A stretch of 64,000 nucleotides of DNA from G965212025 sp965215765 (lineage in GTDB: Bacteria; Pseudomonadota; Gammaproteobacteria; Poriferisulfidales; Oxydemutatoraceae), in contig OZ244118.1 in assembly GCA_965215765.1 (NCBI GenBank), positions 62,001 to 126,000 of the forward strand, written 5' to 3'. The position numbers and the translations under genes are program-made. Shown here in pieces: positions 54,920-62,548 of the stretch. Positions within the stretch are counted from its first letter, which is position 1. The number at the start of each line of letters is the position of its first letter. The notes below the pieces were generated by a model. That model was not told where the DNA came from, did not search any database, and saw nothing but the letters and a program-made list of their open reading frames with translations.

Positions 54920-55891
54920 ATGAGACTCCCGACCAAAAAGATTGCCGCCGTGACAGAATTGACCGGCTTCAGACCGGCGGGAGTTGAAAAAACCATCCGC
55001 CTGATGAGGCTGCTCAATACCATGCACCAGCACCCCTTCCTGAAAGAAAAGCTGGCTCTCAAGGGGGGAGCCGCATTGAATCTTTTTTTCTATGACATTC
55101 AAAAGCTATCCACCAGCCTCTGTTTTAATTACATTGGTGTTGAGGAGGAAGACTCCCTGTTGGAAGAAAGCACCATGCTCGAAGAACTGCTCCCGGACAT
55201 TTTCATAAAAGAGGGCTTCACGAGCATCACCTTGCCAAAGAAGTCAGTAAACAGCGCGTGGTCGCTTAAATACCAAAGCTCTTTCGGGCAGCACGGCGAT
55301 TTTAGGGTGGACATCGATTTTATGTGCCGCTCCCCTTTATTCCCAGTTAAAACCATGAACTCGCACCCACTGGGAAGTTGGCAGGCACACGGTGTTCGCG
55401 TGATGGACATTCATGAAATCGTGGCGGAAAAACTGGTGGCGTTGCTGTCAGGCAGCAAAACGGAAGACTTGTTTGACGTTCACCGAATTCTCCACAAGAG
55501 AAAATTTTCTCCTGAGCGGCTTCGAATCGCCTACCTCGTCTACGGCGCGGCGAACCAGAAAGACTGGCGGACGGTTACAACTACAGACGTGGGGTTCGGC
55601 ACTGCCTCACAGGCAAATAAACTGGCACATATACTCCCCCTTGGCACGATTCGACAGGCTGGGGGGCCGGATCATTATGGCAGGAAGCTTGTCGAGGAAT
55701 GCCGGCGAGCACTGTCCATGGTGTTGCCTTTGTATGATTTTGAGCTGGAATTCCTGGATTTGTTGCTCGACGAAGGCGAAATTGATGCGGCGATTCTAAC
55801 TGCCGATCCGTCCCTCCAAAACCAAATCCAAAAACACCCACTCCTGGAATGGAAAGTCCGCAACATTCGGCAACACAAAGCCTTGCCCTGA
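54920..55891 (+). CDS. AbiEii-like nucleotidyltransferase, catalytic Asp pair missing
   Basis: A 323-residue protein of the AbiEii/AbiGii toxin family. Conserved parts: LKGGAALNLFFYD, KLSTSLCFNYIG, a DFRVDIDF segment, HEIVAEKLVALL and KTEDLFDVHRI. The family motif in the second part is Leu-Ser-x-Asp-x-Asp; here both aspartates are replaced (Ser and Cys), so metal-dependent nucleotide transfer should be lost. No AbiEi antitoxin gene precedes it. It may be decaying toxin or a repurposed non-catalytic protein. The frame is otherwise intact. Confidence 0.85.
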   Translation: MRLPTKKIAAVTELTGFRPAGVEKTIRLMRLLNTMHQHPFLKEKLALKGGAALNLFFYDIQKLSTSLCFNYIGVEEEDSLLEESTMLEELLPDIFIKEGFTSITLPKKSVNSAWSLKYQSSFGQHGDFRVDIDFMCRSPLFPVKTMNSHPLGSWQAHGVRVMDIHEIVAEKLVALLSGSKTEDLFDVHRILHKRKFSPERLRIAYLVYGAANQKDWRTVTTTDVGFGTASQANKLAHILPLGTIRQAGGPDHYGRKLVEECRRALSMVLPLYDFELEFLDLLLDEGEIDAAILTADPSLQNQIQKHPLLEWKVRNIRQHKALP

Positions 55892-56133
55892 GGGCACAAG
55901 CCACAACCCAAGGCATCCGCCATCAGACGAACCTTCGCCTGATCCATGAGTCGGAAACACTTGCAGGCAGTGCCACGTCCGGGGCACCAGAACGCACATT
56001 CCGAAAAATGGCCAGTCTCTCGCTCTCCCTTGGGCTTCAGGCCATGCTTGCCCGGCACTCTCATCAGTTATAATGACCAACCGCCGCCCAATCTAGGTCG
56101 GAGCCAGAAAAATTTATACAGACAGGGAGCAAC
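55892..56133. other. Short intergenic sequence
   Basis: No gene or strong signal seen in these 240 bp ahead of the small ORF. Confidence 0.4.
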
Positions 56134-56463
56134 ATGTCAGACAATATTATTTCTCGAAACAATCACGTGGTCGGCAACTGGGACGGCACGGATGCCAAAA
56201 ATTTGAGGGTTGAGCTTGATCGCATCAAGAAGCAATTACGGGCGGAGAGGGGTGCTGACCGAGTTGAGCCTTCCGGGATTCCGCATAAAGAACAATTTCC
56301 AGACGACTTGAAGAATTTCACTCCATACATTCTGTGGGGTTGCGACAAAAAATCCATCTGCCTGGTGGGGTCAGGTGCCAATCGCCTGGAAGCGGTGGAA
56401 ACCATTCGTGAGTATTACGCAAACGACATTGCAAAAGACGCGATGAACCGCCATAACGGCTAA
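56134..56463 (+). CDS. Conserved-looking small protein of unknown function
   Basis: A 109-residue hydrophilic protein (NWDGTDAKNLRVELDRIKKQLRAERG, FTPYILWGCDKKSICLVGSG, EAVETIREYYANDIA). GGGAGC lies just before the ATG. I do not recognise the family. Its last 30 codons are duplicated at 56740, so the 3' end lies in the tRNA-Val repeat unit. Confidence 0.7.
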   Translation: MSDNIISRNNHVVGNWDGTDAKNLRVELDRIKKQLRAERGADRVEPSGIPHKEQFPDDLKNFTPYILWGCDKKSICLVGSGANRLEAVETIREYYANDIAKDAMNRHNG

Positions 56464-56481
56464 AGTCAATTTCAACGATGC

Positions 56482-56555
56482 GGGTGCGTAGCTCAGTTGG
56501 TTAGAGTATCGCCTTCACATGGCGGGGGTCGCTGGTTCGAATCCAGCCGCACCCA
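56482..56555 (+). tRNA. tRNA-Val (anticodon CAC), copy 1
   Basis: A 74-nt cloverleaf. Acceptor GGGTGCG pairs with CGCACCC, D loop AGTTGGTTA keeps G18-G19, anticodon loop TTCACAT gives CAC, and the T loop has GGTTCGAATCC. CCA is not encoded. Confidence 0.93.
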
Positions 56556-56739
56556 TTGCGCAAAATCCGGGAAAGACTGAAGGACAGCAGGCGGCAAACC
56601 TTGTTTGCCTGACTTGGCGTACAGCACTTTGCACCTTGGTGAACAAGAAACAAAAAAGCGAGTGAGCCAACAGCAGCCTGTGCTGCCATGCTGCCAGCGG
56701 GGGCTAGTGCCTCAGGACTGCGATTAGCTTGCTGCGCAA

Positions 56740-56830
56740 CAGCGCCAATCGCCTGGAAGCGGTGGAACCCATTCGTGAGTATTACGCAAACGACATTGCA
56801 AAAGACGCGATGAACCGCCACAACAGCTAA
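56740..56830 (+). pseudogene. 3' fragment of the 109-residue ORF
   Basis: Repeats the codons ANRLEAVE-IREYYANDIAKDAMNRHN with two changes and a stop. It has no start. It marks the second 367-bp unit, which spans ORF tail, tRNA-Val and rpsT tail. The spacer at 56556-56735 also ends with a fragment of the rpsT 3' end. Confidence 0.88.
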
Positions 56831-56848
56831 AGTCAATTTCAACGATGC

Positions 56849-56922
56849 GGGTGCGTAGCTCAGTTGCTTAGAGTATCGCCTTCACATGGCGGGGGTCGCT
56901 GGTTCGAATCCAGCCGCACCCA
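56849..56922 (+). tRNA. tRNA-Val (anticodon CAC), duplicate copy with D-loop change
   Basis: Identical to the copy at 56482 except that the D loop reads AGTTGCTTA: G19 has become C. G19 pairs with C56 of the T loop in the tRNA elbow, so this copy may be unstable or inactive. All stems and the anticodon are unchanged. Confidence 0.8.
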
Positions 56923-57078
56923 TTGCGCAAAATCCAGGAAAGACTGAAGGACAGCAGGCGGAAAACCTTGTTTGCCTGACTTGGCGTACAGCACTTTGCA
57001 CCTTGGTGAACAAGAAACAAAAAAGCGAGTGAGCCAACAGCAGCCTGTGCTGCCATGCTGCCAGCGGGGGTTAGCGTC

Positions 57079-57363
57079 TCAGGACTGCGATTGCTTGCTG
57101 CGCAACAGCGCCAGAAGAGACAGATTCAGGTTGCGCTTGTGCCGTGCCCCTTTGTTTTTGTGTATCAATCCCTTGCTGACACTTGCGTCAATAACCGGCA
57201 CACAGTCCCGATACGCAGCTTGTGCTGCCTCAAGATCACCTGAGAGGATTGCTTTCACGACTCTCTTCACGCTGGTGCGGAATTTTGAACTCAATCCCGC
57301 CCGCCGTTGCCGGGTTACTTCTGCCTGGCGCGCACGCTTGGCTACTGAACTTGTATTTGCCAT
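57079..57363 (-). CDS. rpsT: 30S ribosomal protein S20
   Basis: A 94-residue S20: MANTSSVAKRARQ start, basic helices (TSVKRVVKAI), KGLIHKNKGARHKRNLN motif and a Leu-rich end. AGGAG sits 7 nt before the ATG. The 3' end also occurs as a fragment near 56716-56740 within the duplicated tRNA-Val unit. Confidence 0.95.
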   Translation of the reverse strand: MANTSSVAKRARQAEVTRQRRAGLSSKFRTSVKRVVKAILSGDLEAAQAAYRDCVPVIDASVSKGLIHKNKGARHKRNLNLSLLALLRSKQSQS

Positions 57364-57477
57364 ATATTTTCTCCTGAATCAGGTGGCGAATTGTAATGAG
57401 AAGATTTGCTGTTTGTCAATTTTTAAGACCCCGCTCTACTGCCCTGGCTCACTCCGGCGACAGCAGCCATAAATCGC

Positions 57478-58581
57478 TCAAGCCAATGCCAGGTTATCGC
57501 GGTGTATGGCTTCCGTTTCAAAATCTGTGCCGATGATTTCCCGAGCCCTTTCACTGTTCATGCCAATAATGCGCTGCAAGTTCTCAGCGGAATAGTTGCT
57601 CAGACCTGTCGCAAGGGTTCGACCGTGCTCGTCCTGACACTCTACGGGATCCCCGCGGCTGAAGTTTCCGCTCACTTTTCTGATTCCAACCGCCAGCAAG
57701 CTCCTCCCTGAACCTGTCAAGGCTTGGCTGGCACCCGCATCCAGTAACAGGACACCTGTAGGAACCAGACTGTTAAGCCACTGCTTTCTGGCATTTACCG
57801 GCGTCGCAGCCGGATGCATACGGGTTCCGATTTTTTCACCACTGGCCACGCGGATTATGATTTCTGGCTCCCGCCCCGAAGCAATGACTGTAGAGGTGTT
57901 TGCACGGGCGGCAATGCGGGCGGATTTGACCTTGGTGACCATGCCGCCCCTGCCAATACTCGTATTGCTGGGTCCGGCAACCTTGTCCAACAAGGGATCG
58001 TCAACCCGAATGTCATCAATGATCTCTGCCTCCGGGTTCAGGCGAGGGTTCATTTTGCGCAAACCTTGCTCGTCCGTGAGTATCAGCAGAACATCCGCTT
58101 CCACCAGATTGGCGACCATGGCGGCAAGGGCATCGTTGTCCCCAAAACGAATCTCTTCTGTGGCCACGGTGTCGTTCTCGTTCACCACCGGAACGATGCC
58201 CAGCTTAATCAGCATGTTCAAGGTGTTCCTGGCATTCAGGTAGCGCCCTCTGTTGTGTAAATCACCATGCGTCAAAAGCACTTGCGAAACATGGCGATCC
58301 AGACTTCTGAATTCTTTTTCAAAAGCGAAAACCAGACTCATTTGACCCACCGCAGCAAGGGCCTGTTTTTCACACAGATTTCTCGGTGACCGCCGCCACC
58401 CCATCCGGTAAATCCCGGCGGCAATCGCTCCGGAAGAAACGATCACAATTTCCTTGCCTTGATCGATGAGCGCACTGATTTGCCCACACCAGTCACGGAT
58501 CGCGTCGTAATTCAGCCCTGTCCGAGTGGAGGTAACCAAGGAGCTTCCGATCTTCACAACCCATCGGGTAGTGGACTTCAT
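57478..58581 (-). CDS. proB: Glutamate 5-kinase
   Basis: First step of proline synthesis. The amino-acid kinase domain has VVKIGSSLVT, VSSGAIAAG, NENDTVA and FGDNDALAA, with GRGGMVTKVKSA for substrate binding; a C-terminal PUA domain (about residues 275-355) is present. 367 residues from ATG 58581, close to the usual length. GTG 58596 or ATG 58608 would overlap the obgE end. Last gene of the rplU-rpmA-obgE-proB set. Confidence 0.95.
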   Translation of the reverse strand: MKSTTRWVVKIGSSLVTSTRTGLNYDAIRDWCGQISALIDQGKEIVIVSSGAIAAGIYRMGWRRSPRNLCEKQALAAVGQMSLVFAFEKEFRSLDRHVSQVLLTHGDLHNRGRYLNARNTLNMLIKLGIVPVVNENDTVATEEIRFGDNDALAAMVANLVEADVLLILTDEQGLRKMNPRLNPEAEIIDDIRVDDPLLDKVAGPSNTSIGRGGMVTKVKSARIAARANTSTVIASGREPEIIIRVASGEKIGTRMHPAATPVNARKQWLNSLVPTGVLLLDAGASQALTGSGRSLLAVGIRKVSGNFSRGDPVECQDEHGRTLATGLSNYSAENLQRIIGMNSERAREIIGTDFETEAIHRDNLALA

Positions 58582-58588
58582 GTCGATT

Positions 58589-59629
58589 TTATTCACGGCT
58601 CGTACCATGCACCGCACTTTCAACGAAGACAAGCATGGCGCGCTTCAAAGCTTCAAGGCTTTCCGCATCATGAATGGAAATACAAAAATGTTTCCCCTGC
58701 CACTGTAGCCTGTCAAGCAATTCTGTGACCTTGCGGTCAAGGCTTTTTCTGTCCAGCAGATCGCACTTGGTCAGAACCAGCCAACGCTCCTTCTTGAACA
58801 CATCCGGGCTAAAGCGGTTCAACTCAGACATAAAAGTTCTCGCGTCTTCCAAAGCTTTCTGAAAACCAGCGCTACCAACATCGCACAGATGCAGCAGCAA
58901 GCGAGATCGCTTCGTATGCTTCAGAAGCTGTGCTCCAAGCCCCCTGCCTTGACTGGCGCCGCTGATAATCCCCGGCAAATCAGCGACAACAAACGTTTTC
59001 CAGCCATCCATACACACCACGCCACGGCCAGGAAACAAAGTTGTGAACTGGTAGTCCGAAACCCTGGGTCGAGCATTGCTGATAGCCGCGAGGAGTGACG
59101 ACTTGCCAGCATTTGGCAACCCGGCCAATGCAACGTCAGCCAACAATTCCAGTTCCAGAAACAAGGCACGGTTATCGCCATCTGTTCCTTTGGTGCTTCG
59201 TTTTGATGCCCTGTCTGTGGAACTTTTGAAATGGACATTCCCAAAGCCGCGACTGCCTCCCTTCGCAACCAGTAAGCGGGTATTTTGATTGTTGACTTCG
59301 CCGATCAATTCGCCTGTATCGGCGTCTCGCACGAACGTTCCCACAGGAACAGGGATATCCAGGCTCGCCCCGCTCTTGCCGCTCAGGCAGCTTCCGCCAC
59401 CGGCTCGGCCGGCGGGCGCACTAAACAGGCTACGATGGCGGAAAAGAGACAGGGAATTGCGCTTGCGATCCGCAACCAGGTATACCGAACCTCCATCACC
59501 TCCATCACCTCCATCCGGCCCACCGTATGGCACAGATCGTTGTCGTCTGAAACTGACCGCACCTGCTCCACCTGAACCCCCTTTCACCAACACTCTCACT
59601 TCATCAACAAAAGGAATCGCTTTTTTCAT
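58589..59629 (-). CDS. obgE: Obg family GTPase
   Basis: Ribosome-assembly and stress GTPase of 346 residues. N-terminal glycine-rich Obg fold (FVDEVRVLVKGGSGGAGAVSFRR), then the G domain: G1 GLPNAGKSS, G3 DLPGIISGAS, G4 TKCDL. ATG 59629. It follows rpmA with about 280 bp of sequence in which I see no gene. Confidence 0.96.
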   Translation of the reverse strand: MKKAIPFVDEVRVLVKGGSGGAGAVSFRRQRSVPYGGPDGGDGGDGGSVYLVADRKRNSLSLFRHRSLFSAPAGRAGGGSCLSGKSGASLDIPVPVGTFVRDADTGELIGEVNNQNTRLLVAKGGSRGFGNVHFKSSTDRASKRSTKGTDGDNRALFLELELLADVALAGLPNAGKSSLLAAISNARPRVSDYQFTTLFPGRGVVCMDGWKTFVVADLPGIISGASQGRGLGAQLLKHTKRSRLLLHLCDVGSAGFQKALEDARTFMSELNRFSPDVFKKERWLVLTKCDLLDRKSLDRKVTELLDRLQWQGKHFCISIHDAESLEALKRAMLVFVESAVHGTSRE

Positions 59630-59906
59630 GATTCGGTTGCTTCTGGAAAATCAGGACGGGGTGCAAGCCCAGGATTTCTCCTGACCCGGCAACGGGGAAC
59701 CAAGGCGGGATGGTTCGCGGGAATTTCTCAGTTACTCACGAGCCCGCCACATAAGGACACGGCTGTCCCAAGGTGGCTACGTCTTTTCGTCTGGGTTTCC
59801 CGCCGGGAAAATCTGTTTCGCCAAGCCGTACCCAAGGGCAAACTGCTATCGGGTTATTCGGATAAAGGCGCGGTGTTGGTGCAAAGACAAGCCGCAGTAA
59901 TGGCTG

Positions 59907-60164
59907 TCATGCTTGCACCACGTTGACGTAGCGGCGGCTGCGAGGACCCTTTCTTTGAAAATCAACTCGACCCGCGATCAAAGCAAACAAGGTGTGGTCT
60001 CTCCCGCACCCGACATTCTGACCCGAGTGAAAGTGCGTGCCTCTTTGCCTGACGATGATTTCTCCCGCCTTGACGTACTCACTGCCAAACTTTTTCACGC
60101 CCAGCCTCTTTGACTTGGAATCTCGACCGTTTCGAGTACTCCCGCCTGCTTTTTTATGCGCCAT
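59907..60164 (-). CDS. rpmA: 50S ribosomal protein L27
   Basis: An 85-residue L27: MAHKKAGGSTRNGRDSKSKR start, QRGTHFHSGQNVGCGRDHTLFA and a C-terminal basic strand. The ATG overlaps the rplU stop by 11 bp, which is an unusually tight join. Confidence 0.97.
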   Translation of the reverse strand: MAHKKAGGSTRNGRDSKSKRLGVKKFGSEYVKAGEIIVRQRGTHFHSGQNVGCGRDHTLFALIAGRVDFQRKGPRSRRYVNVVQA

Positions 60165-60489
60165 TTTCTGCTCCCGGAGAATGAATTTCTGAAACTCTGA
60201 CCTTGGTAAGCTCCTGCCTGTGCCCTTGGTGTCTGGTATACCCCTTGCGTCTGCGGAATTTCACCACCTCAACCTTTTTTCCTCTGTAATGCGAAAGCAC
60301 TTCACAGGAAACGTAAGCATTTTCCACGTGCGGCGTTCCAATCAGCAACTCTTTTTCAGTTTGTAAAAGCAAAACCTCGTCAATACGCAAGACCTCCTTT
60401 TCGGCCAGAGCCAGCCTGTCCACAGAAAGCTCTTCACCTTCCACAACCTTCAGTTGCTTTCCTCGATCACTGATCACGGCATACATCAA
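60154..60489 (-). CDS. rplU: 50S ribosomal protein L21
   Basis: A 111-residue L21: MYAVISDRGKQLKV start, EVLLLQTEKELLIGTPHV, and the KFRRRKGYTRHQGHRQ signature. Start ATG at 60486 (or the ATG one codon before). First gene of the ribosomal operon. Confidence 0.96.
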   Translation of the reverse strand: MMYAVISDRGKQLKVVEGEELSVDRLALAEKEVLRIDEVLLLQTEKELLIGTPHVENAYVSCEVLSHYRGKKVEVVKFRRRKGYTRHQGHRQELTKVRVSEIHSPGAENGA

Positions 60490-60598
60490 AACATCTCCAG
60501 ACTATCTTGCAAAAAAACGGAGCAACCCGTCATAGCAGCTAACACAACGTCAGCCTAATGATACGAATGCCCCAGCGTAAGAAACCATACGCCCGCCT

Positions 60599-60604
60599 AT
60601 TATA
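60599..60604 (-). promoter_or_regulatory. Candidate -10 element before rplU
   Basis: A perfect TATAAT on the minus strand about 110 bp before rplU. No close match to a -35 box is seen at 16-18 bp, so this is a partial call. Confidence 0.4.
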
Positions 60605-60664
60605 CTGACCAAACACGTCTGGCGGGAAACAAGAACAGCCAGTCTGAACCATTGCTCTGACTGT

Positions 60665-62338
60665 CTACGTTGTTTTTAACCACTTGCCATACAGCTTGTT
60701 GACCCAGTCGATACCCGACAGATCCGAGGAGCGGTCAGGTACACCCGCATCAGAACCGGGTGGCACGACAACATCGCCATTCTCTATACTTGCCGAGAAG
60801 CTGGTCGGGACATCCTTGGGAACAAATTTCTTAAAACCTTCTGGCAACTCATGATCTTCGCTGAAATGCTCGGCAGGATTATCCAAATCCTCTTTGCTGG
60901 CAGGCATCGGCAGCCGTTGGCGGTCACTGTCAAAAAAAAGACCCACACGTTCCTTTGGATCAGGTCTCAGTTCATCCAAGACTACGGCGTATCGCGTAGC
61001 CATAGCATCACTTTCTCGGGAGGTGGTCTCGCGCACCGTAACATCGGCAGAAAAAGCCACCGCCTTCTGTTGAGCCCCAACTTCCGTGTTTTCCACATCC
61101 AGTTCACCCTCAGGCAGACGGCTCAAGCATAAGTCCAAGGCTGTCCGTACCAGCTTCCTGGAAGGAATGAAGCGATCCGGCTTTGCGGTTGAACCCGGAA
61201 TGGACACTGCAGAATTCTCGTTGAAAAGCGATTGAAATTGCTCTGGCAATTCACCTCTCTTGGTAAATTTCTTCTGCACCTCCTTGCGTAAAAAGCAAAG
61301 AAAATCCACCGCTTGCTTGCTCTCTCCAAGCTCCCCCAGGTTTCTCTTTCTGACCTCGGCTCCGACCCGCTTCCCAGCCTGGTTCCTGAAATCCTCCTTG
61401 TTCCATTCTTTTTTCGGGGTGATAAATAGCGGACCTTCCGGTTTTTCTACAACGTTAAAAACAACTCTTTCCAACCGACGTTGTATTAATTCCTTCGCCT
61501 CATTTGACTGAACCTGATTATTCGCCTCATTTGACTGAACCGGCTTACTCGCAACTATTGACTCGCTCCTCTCAATAAACTTATCAAACAGTGCATCCTC
61601 GGTCGGATCAAAAAACTGTACCCGGACTTGGGAGCCATGCAGTCTTTCGCCAGGATCTACGCGGTAATCCTTGGAGAAAGCATCCCTTTCCCCTGGAACG
61701 AGACCTACAGTTCTCTCATATACACCCAGAGACTTCCCGTATTTCATAAGGGCAGCCTTGTCACCACCTGTGCTTTGATCTATTTGCTCTCCTAAGGGTA
61801 CATCCCTCACATAACAATCGGGGGCGACAGGCTTCCTTGCGAACATCGGCCTCTTCGAGTTTTGCAGAAAATTCACAGCATCCCTGTTGAAGACATCATC
61901 CGTAATTTCATTCAGATCCACACCGTGAAGTTCCTCTTTTCTTTCTGTACCACCCAGTATCTGTCTCGTTGCCTTCCTGCTTTGTATATACCCATACAAA
62001 TGCGTTTCGATTTCTTCCTGCACTTCTTCGCTAGCCACCCCTTCTGGCAAAATACCCAGAATAGCTTTTTCTCTACTCTGCTTCGCCAAGCCTTCGAGCT
62101 TCTGCAACACTCGCACCCTAATCTCTCTTCTCTCCCCTTGCAGGTATTCGCCGTATCTGTTTTTGGAAAATGTTCTCAGCTTGTATTTCAAAAACAAATT
62201 ACCGAAAAACCCAACGACTTTAAGGTTTCCTTTTTTGTCAACTCGCAGCTGTTTGCCACTTTCCTCTGCTTTCTGAACAGTTGCCAATGCCCGATCAAAC
62301 TCGCTGAGATGTCTGCTGGAATTCCGTATTCCCGTCAT
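60665..62338 (-). CDS. Large hydrophilic protein of unknown function, paralogue 1
   Basis: A 557-residue, highly charged protein with no signal peptide or membrane segment. It shares with the next gene an N-terminal block (FSKNRYGEYLQGERREIR), an FLQNSKRPMFARKPVAPDC-type segment, and a central block (VDFLCFLRKEVQKKF, LPEQFQSLFNENSAVSI) followed by DRFIPSRKLVRTALDLC. Repeated QSNEAN residues are seen near residue 265. No enzyme motif is recognised. The size, lack of homology and tandem paralogy resemble secreted effectors, but there is no direct evidence of export. Confidence 0.82.
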   Translation of the reverse strand: MTGIRNSSRHLSEFDRALATVQKAEESGKQLRVDKKGNLKVVGFFGNLFLKYKLRTFSKNRYGEYLQGERREIRVRVLQKLEGLAKQSREKAILGILPEGVASEEVQEEIETHLYGYIQSRKATRQILGGTERKEELHGVDLNEITDDVFNRDAVNFLQNSKRPMFARKPVAPDCYVRDVPLGEQIDQSTGGDKAALMKYGKSLGVYERTVGLVPGERDAFSKDYRVDPGERLHGSQVRVQFFDPTEDALFDKFIERSESIVASKPVQSNEANNQVQSNEAKELIQRRLERVVFNVVEKPEGPLFITPKKEWNKEDFRNQAGKRVGAEVRKRNLGELGESKQAVDFLCFLRKEVQKKFTKRGELPEQFQSLFNENSAVSIPGSTAKPDRFIPSRKLVRTALDLCLSRLPEGELDVENTEVGAQQKAVAFSADVTVRETTSRESDAMATRYAVVLDELRPDPKERVGLFFDSDRQRLPMPASKEDLDNPAEHFSEDHELPEGFKKFVPKDVPTSFSASIENGDVVVPPGSDAGVPDRSSDLSGIDWVNKLYGKWLKTT

Positions 62339-62548
62339 GTCTTGGCTCCTCTCCTGATTCCCTCTACGCCTAACTCCCTATTCTGGCCGAATTGCCAAGT
62401 AATTACCCAGCCAACTTCTGTACGCTGCCCATAAAAGCAGACCGTGGCAAGCACAAAGACATTGTGAGCCCATCCCTCAAGCCTGAAGCACAAGACCAAT
62501 GAGCAGGCATTCCGGGCGTGTTCATGGCTCTGGTGACGGCGCTACCCA

